NCBI GenBank assembly: GCA_043758775.1
Contig: JAYVMU010000034.1
Location: 1-41,696, forward strand
Direction of reading: 5' to 3'
DNA: 41,696 nucleotides
DNA from: JACMMS01 sp043758775
GTDB taxonomy: Bacteria > Pseudomonadota > Gammaproteobacteria > Burkholderiales > Methylophilaceae
Shown here: piece after piece, positions 7,780 to 16,108 of the stretch
Numbering within the stretch: the first letter of the stretch is position 1
How the letters are laid out: each line of letters opens with the position of its first letter
Program-made: the position numbers and the translations under genes
The notes under the pieces: model-generated
Seen by the model: the letters and a program-made list of their open reading frames with translations, nothing else
Database searches by the model: none
What the model was told of the DNA's origin: nothing

Positions 7780-8790
7780 TCATCTCAAATGGCCAGTCTT
7801 CTGGCCGGTAATTTTTGAGTTTAACACGACGACTGTCACCACCAATAGTGCCGCGCCCATATTGTGCGCAACTGCTAAAACTAACGGTAAATAGAGCACA
7901 AGGTTTGCAATGCCTAAACTAATTTGTGCTAATAACAGTGTGAGTAAAATAAACCCAAATTTTCTTATGGGTGCGTATTTTAATACAAATATTGCCAAAA
8001 TCCCCAAATAAATCAAAGTAATCAGAGCACCGACACGATGTACCCATTGTATAGTGACTAAAGCCTCTAAAGTTAGTGGGCTACCATCAGCGCTACGACC
8101 CAACTCACGCACCAAATGGAAAGCATCTTTGAAATCTGTAGCTGGCATCCAGGCACCATGACAAGTTGGAAAGTCCGTGCAGGCTAAAGCTGCGTAATTA
8201 GTGCTGGTCCAGCCACCTAGAAATATCTGTGCAAACAAAACAACAAGCGCAAAACGTATAAAAAATCTTAATTGTTTACTCGTTACTGTATGTGCAGAAT
8301 ATTTACCCCAGTGGCGATGCGCTAACCACACTAAAACAGCCAGCGTTGACATGCCGCCAAGTAAATGTGCGCTGACGATAACAGGCTTAAGCAACAGCGT
8401 GACGGTCCACATGCCTAGCATGGCTTGAAAAGCAATAAGACCAAGTAGAAAAGTAGGAGTCCATACACTGCTTTTGATTTGAGTTCGTTTTTTCCAAGCT
8501 AACACAAATATGGCTAATACAATCAAGCCTAATGTACCGGCAAAATAACGATGCACCATCTCTTTCCAAGCTTTACCTGCCTCAATTGCAGCATGCGGAA
8601 AGGTGGTCTGTGCATGCTGTATTGCAACTTCGCTTTGCGGCACTGTGAGCGCCCCGTAGCAGCCTGGCCAATCCGGGCAACCTAAACCTGCATCAGAAAG
8701 TCTGACGTACGCGCCTAGAACCACTACGCATAGCGCAAGTATTGCACCAATTAAGCTGAGTCTATTAAAAAGCGATAATGATTTATTCAT
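7780..8790 (-). CDS. ctaA: heme A synthase
   Basis: CtaA/COX15 oxidises heme O to heme A in the inner membrane, directly upstream of heme insertion into subunit I. The 336-residue protein has eight membrane segments. The conserved heme-binding histidines are visible in VHRYFAGTLGL, SAHLLGGM, QWVHRVGALITL and VAHNMGAALL. The extracellular-loop cysteines are present as GLGCPDWPGCYG near the N-terminus and CTDFPTCHG in the middle, so it belongs to the cysteine-containing type. It lies 10 bp upstream of ctaB and 10 bp downstream of the Sco-like gene, in one transcript. The DNA shows no separate promoter. Confidence 0.95.
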   Translation of the reverse strand: MNKSLSLFNRLSLIGAILALCVVVLGAYVRLSDAGLGCPDWPGCYGALTVPQSEVAIQHAQTTFPHAAIEAGKAWKEMVHRYFAGTLGLIVLAIFVLAWKKRTQIKSSVWTPTFLLGLIAFQAMLGMWTVTLLLKPVIVSAHLLGGMSTLAVLVWLAHRHWGKYSAHTVTSKQLRFFIRFALVVLFAQIFLGGWTSTNYAALACTDFPTCHGAWMPATDFKDAFHLVRELGRSADGSPLTLEALVTIQWVHRVGALITLIYLGILAIFVLKYAPIRKFGFILLTLLLAQISLGIANLVLYLPLVLAVAHNMGAALLVVTVVVLNSKITGQKTGHLR

Positions 8791-8800
8791 GTTGATTCTT

Positions 8801-9427
8801 TTACCCTGCCCAAGAGTAACGCAATAGCTGACTCAAATCCTTACGGATTTTAGCCGCTGATGTGGTCGATGGATAACTCATCATGAGACGGCCTAATGGA
8901 TCAACTAAATAAACTCTATCGGCATGTGTGGCAATCTCGCTGGCAATATTAAATTGCTGGGTTAACTTGGAAACACTGTTATCAGGCCGGTTAATGACAA
9001 CCAGCTCTGGGTACATCTCTCGGTATTTGGCAACATCATCCTGTGAAGTAATGAATACACGTTGTGCGCGCGGCATATCCTTATACAGTGAAACATGGAT
9101 TTGACGTATATCATGCAACCTACTTTCACAGGCCTGCTCGCATTTTTCTGCGATATAAACAATACTCCATTTATCTTTCCAAAACTCTGAGTTAATAGGT
9201 TGGTTTTCGCTACTTTTAATTGCAGCGGGTGTATTAATCAAACGGGCTGGCGTAACAAGTTCACCCAGACTAGAGCCTGCGGATGGCTTCCAGTTAAATT
9301 TATACATCAAAATCACAACAACAATCGGGACTAAAAAGAAAATAAACATGGATAAAACTACCAAGCGGCCTTTTCTTTGATTCTCAGCAGTGTTTGGGTT
9401 ATTTGAAACTTGATTTTGCGTGGGCAT
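8801..9427 (-). CDS. Sco/SenC-like thioredoxin-fold membrane protein
   Basis: The 208-residue protein has an N-terminal cytoplasmic tail, one membrane anchor (about residues 22-42) and a periplasmic thioredoxin-like domain. A CxxxC pair (Cys96, Cys100 in EKCEQACES) sits where Sco proteins bind copper, and a distal His168 in ATHADRVYLVDPLGR occupies the place of the third Sco ligand. Sco proteins deliver copper to the CuA site of oxidase subunit II, which agrees with its place between SURF1 and ctaA. It is divergent from canonical Sco1: the proline after the second cysteine is replaced. A TTG 15 bp further upstream is possible, but I prefer the ATG with AGAG upstream. Copper chaperone function is inferred from context and motif. 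Confidence 0.75.
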   Translation of the reverse strand: MPTQNQVSNNPNTAENQRKGRLVVLSMFIFFLVPIVVVILMYKFNWKPSAGSSLGELVTPARLINTPAAIKSSENQPINSEFWKDKWSIVYIAEKCEQACESRLHDIRQIHVSLYKDMPRAQRVFITSQDDVAKYREMYPELVVINRPDNSVSKLTQQFNIASEIATHADRVYLVDPLGRLMMSYPSTTSAAKIRKDLSQLLRYSWAG

Positions 9428-9491
9428 TACTACTCTATTCAATTAGTTACGATTTAATTAATACAACTCATTTTATATAACCATATGGGCT

Positions 9492-10256
9492 TCAGGTTTT
9501 GTTAGTTTTTGTGATGCTCATATACAGAAATATAGCCAACGCTGCAAATGCAAAGCCAAACCACTGATAGGCATAGCTCAAATTTGTAGCGACTCTATCA
9601 CTTGGTATTTGCCAGTTCCTAACAAATCCACCCGCTGAACTTGCAGCATCCAGTCTAATGACCACAGGTAAAATGTGAATCGGCGCTAACTGTTTATATT
9701 TTGCCATATCCATATTTTGCCAAACGGTCTGCCAAGCATTTACTTTGACTTTGCCTAACGGCGCAGCTGGGTTGCTTTCCAAAGTGAATATTTTAGCGCT
9801 TGGTATCCATATCTGCCCAGCCACTTCCAGTTTGCCAGTTGGCGTATCCACTATAGGGATGTCTGTGTGTCTATCTTTGCCTAGCACCCAGCCTCTATCG
9901 ACTAAGACATATTGATTGCTGTTATCAATCTTTAATGGTGTAACAACATGAAAGCCGACTCTTTCATTCTCCACTTGATTATCTAACAATATTTGATAGT
10001 TAGTCTCATAGGTTCCAGTCACTTTTACTTTTTTATAACGCCATGCATCATAATTTTTTAATTGCAAAGGCAAATCCAGAGCCGCGGCAACGGTAGACTC
10101 CTGATAGGCGGCTTGAACTAACATTTGTTGTTGCGCCTTGCCATACTGCCAAAGCCCCAACTTAATAAATAACGGAATGCAGATAATGGTTGCTACAGCC
10201 CCTACTAATGATGGTGTTACCACCCAATTCATAAATCTAAATTGCAATTGTTTCAT
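9492..10256 (-). CDS. SURF1-family cytochrome oxidase assembly protein
   Basis: SURF1 helps insert heme A into subunit I of the aa3 oxidase. The 254-residue protein has the expected two membrane segments, near residues 16-36 and 222-245, bracketing a periplasmic beta domain. Family signatures are LGLWQYGKAQQ after the first segment, WRYKKVKVTGTYETN, DNQVENERVGFHVVTPL, YVLVDRGWV and the final SYAYQWFGFAFAALA. It heads the assembly operon SURF1-Sco-ctaA-ctaB. The start lies 53 bp from that of the divergent DUF2909 gene, so both promoters must share a very short interval. No good Shine-Dalgarno precedes the chosen ATG; Met9 is an alternative. Confidence 0.9.
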   Translation of the reverse strand: MKQLQFRFMNWVVTPSLVGAVATIICIPLFIKLGLWQYGKAQQQMLVQAAYQESTVAAALDLPLQLKNYDAWRYKKVKVTGTYETNYQILLDNQVENERVGFHVVTPLKIDNSNQYVLVDRGWVLGKDRHTDIPIVDTPTGKLEVAGQIWIPSAKIFTLESNPAAPLGKVKVNAWQTVWQNMDMAKYKQLAPIHILPVVIRLDAASSAGGFVRNWQIPSDRVATNLSYAYQWFGFAFAALAIFLYMSITKTNKT

Positions 10257-10309
10257 AGGAGCCGCATAATCATTGGATATTTATTTTTTGTTAACGTTTG
10301 GACATCGTC

Positions 10310-10513
10310 ATGCTGATAAAAATTGCAATTGTAGTAATTTTATTGATTATTGTTGGAAGCTTATTCTCGGGACTGTATTTTTTAGCCAAGGATAAAAGTG
10401 GTAGTGAGCGTACCGTCAAAGCCCTTACAGTTCGTATTGCAATATCCATTGCGCTGTTTCTATTGCTTTTGCTTGGCTACTTTACTGGATTTATTGGTCA
10501 ACCAAATCTATAG
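10310..10513 (+). CDS. DUF2909 twin-transmembrane protein
   Basis: A 67-residue protein with two hydrophobic helices (about 2-22 and 40-62) separated by the conserved charged loop FLAKDKSGSERTVKALTVRI. This is the DUF2909 pattern, common in beta- and gammaproteobacteria at exactly this position, between cytochrome oxidase subunit III and SURF1 and opposite in direction. I start it at the ATG with GGA 7 bp upstream; a TTG 12 bp earlier lacks a Shine-Dalgarno. Its function is unknown, though the location suggests a link to oxidase biogenesis. A bidirectional terminator follows. Confidence 0.85.
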   Translation: MLIKIAIVVILLIIVGSLFSGLYFLAKDKSGSERTVKALTVRIAISIALFLLLLLGYFTGFIGQPNL

Positions 10514-10533
10514 AAACCACTGCTTAAAATACA

Positions 10534-10569
10534 AATAAAAAAGGGCGATGCAAATGCACCGCCCTTTTT
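10534..10569. terminator. bidirectional intrinsic terminator
   Basis: GGGCGATGCA (10543-10552) pairs with TGCACCGCCC (10555-10564) with one mismatch. An A-rich tract lies upstream and TTTTT (10565-10569) downstream, so it has the intrinsic-terminator form on both strands. It separates the convergent DUF2909 and ctaE genes. Confidence 0.85.
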
Positions 10570-10577
10570 GCATTTTA

Positions 10578-11483
10578 CTACAGCCAATAAACAAATATAA
10601 ATAAGCCTAGCCAAACCACATCGACAAAGTGCCAATACCAAGCAACACCTTCAAAACCAAAATGATGTTCTGGTGTGAAATGACCCTTCATGCAGCGAAT
10701 TAAAATCACGATCAGCATAATCGTACCCAGCATCACATGGAAGCCATGAAAGCCAGTCAACATAAAAAATGTGGCGCCATAAGCACCAGTACCTAAAGTT
10801 AAGCCCATTTCAGTATAAGCATGATGATACTCGACCGCCTGGCAAGCTAAGAATGCTATGCCCAAAGCAACCGTTGCAAACATACCAATAATTAGTTGTT
10901 TGCGGTTATTTTTAATCAAAGCCCAGTGCGCCCAGGTAATTGTAGCGCCTGAAGTGAGTAACAATGCAGTATTAATGGCAGCCAATCCCCAAGGTTTCAT
11001 CACTTCAAATTTAGGAACTTCAAAGACAGTACCAAGTACATTGCCACCAGGGCCCGCCGAAGGCCAAGTAGCTAAAAAGCTCTTATAGGGTGTGATATCT
11101 GCATCATAGCCAGCTAAATGTGGTACTGAAATAACACGCATGTAGAATAAAGCACCGAAGAACGCACAAAAAAATGCAACTTCAGAGCAGATAAAAACAA
11201 TCATTCCAATACGGAACGATTTATCTTCCCACCCGTGATATTTACTAGTGAGACTTTCAGTGATAACTGTACCCATCCATTTAAACACCATAGTGAGAAT
11301 GATAATTGCACCTACAATCATCATCCATTTACCAGGTGTCTCCAAGTAGGCTAAATCCTTACTTTTATCAATGGCAAGTGTAAATATAAATCCTGAAATT
11401 AATGTTAATAAACCTGCCGAAAGTATTGAAGGATAGATGCTCCCGTGCGGGACAAAATAGTGTTGTTCTGAATGAGTGGCCAT
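10578..11483 (-). CDS. ctaE: cytochrome c oxidase subunit III
   Basis: Subunit III of the aa3-type terminal oxidase, an inner-membrane core subunit that stabilises subunit I and lines proton uptake. The 301-residue protein shows seven hydrophobic segments and the family motifs FVPHGSIYPSILS, WEDKSFRIGMIVFICSEVAFFCAFFGALFYMR (split over helix III), GFHGFHVMLGTIML and the final VAWYWHFVDVVWLGLFIFVYWL. It has the GFEGVAWYWHFVD block typical of the mitochondrial/aa3 type rather than quinol oxidases. GGGAG 7 bp before the ATG sets the start. It is the last gene of the structural operon, followed by a strong terminator. Confidence 0.96.
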   Translation of the reverse strand: MATHSEQHYFVPHGSIYPSILSAGLLTLISGFIFTLAIDKSKDLAYLETPGKWMMIVGAIIILTMVFKWMGTVITESLTSKYHGWEDKSFRIGMIVFICSEVAFFCAFFGALFYMRVISVPHLAGYDADITPYKSFLATWPSAGPGGNVLGTVFEVPKFEVMKPWGLAAINTALLLTSGATITWAHWALIKNNRKQLIIGMFATVALGIAFLACQAVEYHHAYTEMGLTLGTGAYGATFFMLTGFHGFHVMLGTIMLIVILIRCMKGHFTPEHHFGFEGVAWYWHFVDVVWLGLFIFVYWL

Positions 11484-11559
11484 GCATTAACTCCCGTGCA
11501 TTTTTATAAAATGGTGCTTTAAAATTATTAAATACTATCTTTGTCTTGCTTAAACGTTA

Positions 11560-12165
11560 TTACTTTTTCACTTCTACTGCAGGGTAGAAGGAATATGATA
11601 ATGTCATCACTTTCACTTCTTTAGGTAGGTCTGGGTCTATAAAAAATCTTAACGGCATTTCTCTTACTTCACCGGGCTTAAGTGTTTGTCTTTGAAAACA
11701 AAAGCATTCAATTTTTTTCAGATATGCTGCACCTTCTCCTGGTGTAACACTTGGTATTGCCTGTCCTGCTAATTCCTCACCTGTCGTGTTTTTTGCTTCA
11801 AATAGCACTGATGCAATTTGCCCTGGATGCAGAGTAATGCTCGCTTGCTTCGGTGCAAAATTCCAACCCAAGCCGGTCATTACATTGCCGACAAACTCTA
11901 CAGTCACCACACGACTATTATCAACCTGAGCTTTAGCTATTGTTGAAGCCGTATTACTTGTTTTACCATTCAATCCAGTCGCTGAACATACCAAGTTATA
12001 GAAAGGCACTAAAGCAAATGCAAATGCGATTGCACCTACTACCAAACATAATAACTTTAAAACTAAGCGTTTGTTCGCGACCGCAAGTTTAGTACGCACT
12101 ACAGCAGCATTATCTAAATCTAATTTAGCTTTACTCTTATCAATATCATCACCTTCAACTGACAT
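11560..12165 (-). CDS. ctaG: cytochrome c oxidase assembly protein CtaG (Cox11)
   Basis: Cox11 inserts copper into the CuB site of subunit I. The 201-residue protein has a cytoplasmic N-terminus, a single membrane anchor (about 36-56) followed by FYNLVCSATG with Cys60, and a periplasmic immunoglobulin-like domain. The copper-binding CFCF motif is present as Cys154-Phe-Cys156-Phe within KIECFCFQRQ. The ending LSYSFYPA is also typical. The gene begins 4 bp after the stop of the small assembly protein, so translation is probably coupled. It lies between ctaD and ctaE, the usual betaproteobacterial order. No DUF2970 gene sits between ctaG and ctaE, where some relatives have one; only 76 bp separate them. 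Confidence 0.95.
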   Translation of the reverse strand: MSVEGDDIDKSKAKLDLDNAAVVRTKLAVANKRLVLKLLCLVVGAIAFAFALVPFYNLVCSATGLNGKTSNTASTIAKAQVDNSRVVTVEFVGNVMTGLGWNFAPKQASITLHPGQIASVLFEAKNTTGEELAGQAIPSVTPGEGAAYLKKIECFCFQRQTLKPGEVREMPLRFFIDPDLPKEVKVMTLSYSFYPAVEVKK

Positions 12166-12169
12166 AGTA

Positions 12170-12283
12170 TTATGAATGCCAAACAGTAAATATAGATACT
12201 ACATACCAGACCACCGCTACTATACCCAACACTAAAGCAATTTTCTTATTGCGACTGCTTCTGGTTTTATCTTCTTCCTGCAT
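12170..12283 (-). CDS. cytochrome oxidase small assembly protein (37 residues)
   Basis: A very short gene between ctaD and ctaG. It translates to 37 residues: a charged N-terminus (MQEEDKTRSSRNKK) followed by one hydrophobic helix (IALVLGIVAVVWYVVSIFTVW). AAAGG lies 7 bp before its ATG, and its TAA is 4 bp before the ctaG ATG, which strongly suggests it is translated. Betaproteobacteria commonly carry a tiny single-helix protein annotated as a cytochrome oxidase small assembly protein at this exact place. Size, topology and location agree, but the sequence is too short for assignment by motif. It is probably an inner-membrane accessory of the oxidase. Confidence 0.7.
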   Translation of the reverse strand: MQEEDKTRSSRNKKIALVLGIVAVVWYVVSIFTVWHS

Positions 12284-12332
12284 TTTCAACCTTTACATCA
12301 CGCACTACAACTTCTTTAAATATTAAATATTG

Positions 12333-12357
12333 GGCTCATCACTCAACATGATGAGCC
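12333..12357 (-). promoter_or_regulatory. intercistronic hairpin between ctaD and the small assembly gene
   Basis: A perfect 9-bp stem, GGCTCATCA (12333-12341) with TGATGAGCC (12349-12357), closes a 7-nt loop in the 113-bp gap after ctaD. In the transcript direction it is followed by an AU-rich but broken U tract. It could be a partial terminator or an RNA-stability element that sets a higher level for ctaC-ctaD than for the assembly genes downstream. Confidence 0.5.
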
Positions 12358-12396
12358 TTATATTTCTAACAACCTTTTAAGTACTAACAAAGCTGT

Positions 12397-13989
12397 TTAC
12401 TTAATTATAGGTTGCTCGGTAAAGCTATGATATGGGGGCGGTGATGGTAGTGTCCATTCCAAGCCTATCGAACTATCCCAAACTTTATCAGTAGCTTTCT
12501 TACCGCCTCTAACGCACATCACAATATTATAAACAAACAACAACTGTGACAAACCTAATACGAAAGCTGCGACAGATGAAATCATATTGAATTCAGTAAA
12601 CTGCAATGCATAGTCAGGAATACGACGTGGCATACCCGCTAGGCCCAAGAAGAACTGTGGTATGAATGTCGTATTGAATGCAATGGCAGTTAACCAGAAA
12701 TGAGTTTTACCTAATTTCTCGCTATACATATGGCCAGTCATTTTTGGTAACCAGTAGTACACGCCAGCCATGATACCCATGATGCCGCCAGCAAATAATG
12801 TGTAGTGGAAGTGAGCAACTACAAAATAGCTATTGTGATACTGCGCATCAGCTGCAACGTCTGCCAATACCAAGCCAGTAAGACCGCCGACACCAAACAG
12901 AACAATCCAACCTACCGCAAACAACATCGGCGTTTCAAAGGTCATAGACCCTCTCCACATGGTTTTAATCCAGCAGAAGAACAATACTGCTAATGGCAGA
13001 GAAATCGCCATTGTGCTATACATAAAGTACAGCAATGCTGGTATTGGCAAACCAGAGGTAAAGAAATGATGTGCCCAAACAACTACGGATAAACCACCAA
13101 TTCCCCACAATGAATAAACTTGAGCTTTGTAGCCATACATAGGCTTACGTGAGAATGTTTGCAGGATTTGTGGAATGAAACCCCAAACTGGTAGTAATAA
13201 AATATAAACTTCTGGATGTCCAAAGAACCAGAATAAATGCTGGAACAGAATTGGATCGCCACCACCAGCAGCACTAAAGAAGTGTGTACCAAAATGACGG
13301 TCAGTTAGCAGCATAGTAACCGCGCCAGCTAATACTGGGATTGTCGCAATCAGCAAGAAAGCCGTAACTAACCAGCCCCAGCAAAACATTGGCATTTTCA
13401 TTAATGTCATGCCAGGCGCACGCATATTAAACAAAGTCACGATAATATTAATAGAGCCAAGTACTGACGAAACACCTAACAAGTGAATTGCAAAAATGGC
13501 AAAGTCAACACCAATACCACCTTGTAATGAAAGTGGTGGATAAAATGTCCAGCCAGTTGCAAGAGCGCCATCTCCAATCCCAAACAGCGCTAAGGTAAAT
13601 GGTAACGTCAATAAGATAGCCGCAGGCGGTAACAACCAAAATCCCCAGTTGTTTAAACGCGGTAAAGCCATATCTGGCGCACCGATTTGCAATGGAATCA
13701 TCCAGTTGGCAAAACCAGTTGCTGCTGGCATCAGTGCTGCAAAAATCATAATAAGTGCGTGAACACCAATGAGCTGATTAAAGAACTCTGGTTTCATTAA
13801 TTGCAAGCCCGGCTGAAATAACTCAGCACGAATGGCCAAAATCATACTACCACCCACCAAAAACATAATCAGTGAGAATGTCAGGTACATCGTACCGATA
13901 TCTTTATGATTAGTAGTGGTCAACCAACGCATAATGCCACTTGGGTGGTCATGATGCTCCTCATGATGCGCTACTGTAGTTGTACTCAT
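12397..13989 (-). CDS. ctaD: cytochrome c oxidase subunit I
   Basis: Catalytic subunit of the aa3-type terminal oxidase, reducing O2 to water and pumping protons. The 530-residue protein has twelve membrane helices. Ligands seen are His77 for low-spin heme a in IGVHALIMIF, the CuB/Tyr-crosslink motif GHPEVY (His258 to Tyr262), the CuB pair in WAHHFFTSG, and the heme-binding AHFHYTLFAGG. The Tyr in HPEVY places it in the A family of heme-copper oxidases. AGGAGATTTA directly before the ATG is a strong ribosome site. An N-terminal His-rich stretch (HHEEHHDH) precedes the first helix. It sits 61 bp downstream of ctaC in the same transcript. Confidence 0.98.
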   Translation of the reverse strand: MSTTTVAHHEEHHDHPSGIMRWLTTTNHKDIGTMYLTFSLIMFLVGGSMILAIRAELFQPGLQLMKPEFFNQLIGVHALIMIFAALMPAATGFANWMIPLQIGAPDMALPRLNNWGFWLLPPAAILLTLPFTLALFGIGDGALATGWTFYPPLSLQGGIGVDFAIFAIHLLGVSSVLGSINIIVTLFNMRAPGMTLMKMPMFCWGWLVTAFLLIATIPVLAGAVTMLLTDRHFGTHFFSAAGGGDPILFQHLFWFFGHPEVYILLLPVWGFIPQILQTFSRKPMYGYKAQVYSLWGIGGLSVVVWAHHFFTSGLPIPALLYFMYSTMAISLPLAVLFFCWIKTMWRGSMTFETPMLFAVGWIVLFGVGGLTGLVLADVAADAQYHNSYFVVAHFHYTLFAGGIMGIMAGVYYWLPKMTGHMYSEKLGKTHFWLTAIAFNTTFIPQFFLGLAGMPRRIPDYALQFTEFNMISSVAAFVLGLSQLLFVYNIVMCVRGGKKATDKVWDSSIGLEWTLPSPPPYHSFTEQPIIK

Positions 13990-14050
13990 TTAAATCTCCT
14001 AAATGCCAGACTAAATTACCAGAAACAAGATTACTAAAAATTATAATTAA

Positions 14051-15274
14051 TTACTGGCGAGCAGCCTTAACCTGTGAAGGTTGAAGTATGTCGCCCATGT
14101 GGTTACCTAAATCATTACGCTCATAGGTAATAACTGACGCGATTTCCGTATCGTTTAATATAGATTTCCACGAAGGCATTACCCCCTTACCATTTAGCAC
14201 GCGGTCTAAATGGCTATCCTTCAAATACTTACCATCAGAACCAAAAATTGGGCTATTGATTACCTTACTACCCGTAAGTGCTGGGAATGCTGGTGGCAAG
14301 CCTGCACCAGTTACCTGATGGCAAACTGCACAGTTCTTTTCGTACACAGTTTTACCATTTGCAATTAAATCTTCCTTCGTCCACTCTTTATCTGCGCCTG
14401 CAGCGGCTTTAGCCAATTCCTCTTTTTTCGTTACAACCCATTGCTTATACTCAGGCATTGACAGACCTATAACTACCACTGGCATATATCCATGACCCTT
14501 ACCACATAATTCTTTACATTGTCCACGGTATGTACCAGGTCTTAAAACCTGCACCCAAGTTTCACGGAGAAAGCCCGGCACAGCCAAGCGCGAGGAGCCA
14601 AATTGTGGCACCCACCAGTTATGCAAAACATCGGCAGAAGTCATCAAGATACGCACCTTTTTACCGACAGGCAGTACCAGCGGGTTATCCACTTCAAGTA
14701 AATAATGCGCATCTTTAGGGACTTTATTTTCCATTTGATCTTCTGTGGTAGTTAAGTTACTCACAAACTTAATACCCTTTGCATCATTTAAGATTTGCTT
14801 ATCTTCTGCAGATTCACCTTTTACATCAGCTTCAGAAGCGCCCAGATATTCATACTGCCAGCGCCATTGTGAGCCAGTCACCTTAATCAACATATTTGCT
14901 TGATTACGTGTATCTTCCATCACAATCACGCTTTTATAAGCAGGAATACCCATAATCACAAAGTCAATGGTCAGTAAAATAGCAAATGGCACTAACGTCC
15001 AGAAAATCTCACTTTTTTTAGTTAAGGGCTTGTCCACATGAGCTTTGTAGTTTTTACTTTTACGATGGGAAAAAATGGAATAAATCATGATACCAAGTAC
15101 AACGATGAATATAGCTGCACAAATTGTCATAAACTCATTGTGAACGTGCAGTGTATCCAAGGCCATTGGAGTAGCTGGTTCAGGGAAGTTCCAAGTATAA
15201 TCAGCGAAGGCTGATACTGACATTAGTGAAAACAATAATCCAAGCCCAGTTTTTTTCATTGACTGCATTAACAT
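14051..15274 (-). CDS. ctaC: cytochrome c oxidase subunit II with C-terminal cytochrome c domain
   Basis: Electron-entry subunit of the aa3 oxidase. The 407-residue precursor has a signal peptide (about 1-24), two membrane helices (about 47-69 and 91-112), the aromatic WRWQYEY stretch near 137-143, and a cupredoxin domain with the CuA ligands His218, Cys253, Glu255, Cys257, His261 and Met264. A class I cytochrome c follows, with CAVCH at 315-319 and a Met axial-ligand candidate in GVMPSW. It is therefore a caa3-like fusion, as in other Betaproteobacteria, so electrons may enter through its own heme. GGAGAAGG lies just before the ATG; Met3 is an alternative start. It begins the structural operon ctaC-ctaD-small protein-ctaG-ctaE. 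Confidence 0.97.
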   Translation of the reverse strand: MLMQSMKKTGLGLLFSLMSVSAFADYTWNFPEPATPMALDTLHVHNEFMTICAAIFIVVLGIMIYSIFSHRKSKNYKAHVDKPLTKKSEIFWTLVPFAILLTIDFVIMGIPAYKSVIVMEDTRNQANMLIKVTGSQWRWQYEYLGASEADVKGESAEDKQILNDAKGIKFVSNLTTTEDQMENKVPKDAHYLLEVDNPLVLPVGKKVRILMTSADVLHNWWVPQFGSSRLAVPGFLRETWVQVLRPGTYRGQCKELCGKGHGYMPVVVIGLSMPEYKQWVVTKKEELAKAAAGADKEWTKEDLIANGKTVYEKNCAVCHQVTGAGLPPAFPALTGSKVINSPIFGSDGKYLKDSHLDRVLNGKGVMPSWKSILNDTEIASVITYERNDLGNHMGDILQPSQVKAARQ

Positions 15275-15378
15275 ACCTTCTCCAAAATCAAACCCATATC
15301 TTAATTTTAGTACATTAAAGCCTACGCAAATACCGAGCTAGAACTCGGTGTCTGGATACAAAAAAACTTTAATAACTC

Positions 15379-15834
15379 TTAGTTTAGCTTTTGCCTTATT
15401 TGTTGCGCCAACAGCTCCCGCTGCTCATCGTTAACAAAGTGTCGCCCAAACTCCACCTCCTTACCATGCGAGCCAATAAATAACGCACCTCTACCACTTA
15501 TCTGCTTGCGCAAGCTAACCCTTGCCCAATAACGCTGAAACACAGCCTTATCAGATGCTTTATACCCATACTTTTCAACAATTACGCTGTCATCTTGTAT
15601 AGTAATACTTTCAAAATCACCAGAACGTTGATATATGTAATAAAACGCATACGCAATAGCGACAATTTCCAGTCCGGCAAATGGTAGAACCAGCCACGCT
15701 CCTGCAAGCGCAAACCCAATACCAATCAACATTGAAATTGCAGCCAAACCAACCACTAATCTAATCGTATTTTTTACTGTTAGCGAGCAATTAGGTTTGA
15801 CGACTATTTTGAAATCGGTAACTAACATTACCAT
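15379..15834 (-). CDS. DUF2244 membrane protein
   Basis: The 151-residue protein has two adjacent hydrophobic helices (about 25-48 and 51-71) and a soluble C-terminal part with RYWARVSLRKQISGRGALFIGSHGKEVEFGRHF. The WaRV...L.ShGk.vEiGrfL pattern is the DUF2244 signature. Members occur next to cytochrome oxidase genes in Proteobacteria, and this copy lies 104 bp upstream of ctaC in the same direction, so it may be the first gene of the oxidase operon. Function is unknown. The immediate upstream DNA contains three overlapping palindromes. Confidence 0.85.
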   Translation of the reverse strand: MVMLVTDFKIVVKPNCSLTVKNTIRLVVGLAAISMLIGIGFALAGAWLVLPFAGLEIVAIAYAFYYIYQRSGDFESITIQDDSVIVEKYGYKASDKAVFQRYWARVSLRKQISGRGALFIGSHGKEVEFGRHFVNDEQRELLAQQIRQKLN

Positions 15835-15863
15835 CTGACAACCCCGAGCAGATTAAAACTCAA

Positions 15864-15923
15864 AACCACTTAGTGGTTGTTACAATCTGTAACAACCACT
15901 GTAAATTATCATAATTTACAGTG
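15864..15923. repeat. cluster of three overlapping perfect palindromes
   Basis: Within 60 bp upstream of the DUF2244-ctaC genes lie palindrome A (15864-15878, AACCACT-T-AGTGGTT), palindrome B (15872-15900, 13-bp arms AGTGGTTGTTACA around 3 nt) and palindrome C (15897-15923, 13-bp arms CACTGTAAATTAT around 1 nt). A and B share an arm, so only one can form at a time, and C overlaps B by 4 bp. All arms are perfectly complementary. No T tract follows, so a plain terminator is unlikely. The rest of 15835-16108 is AT-rich and shows no gene. Confidence 0.75.
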
Positions 15924-16108
15924 CCTTTCAAGCTGAATTTTCCTAGGAATCATCGGATCAAATGTAGATGCTGATAGAAAATAAAATCCACAATCTTAAA
16001 GATATAGTCTAGAACTTAGTTTAATACTCTTTCTTATCTTTATATACTGAACCTAACTTCTAGCCCAATGTAATAAATAACCAAGCTAAAGTAATTTTGC
16101 TAAATCTA

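Noticed and set aside
15940..15949. TTCCTAGGAA palindrome
   Set aside because: Ten-bp palindromes are expected by chance; no second copy was seen in the interval.
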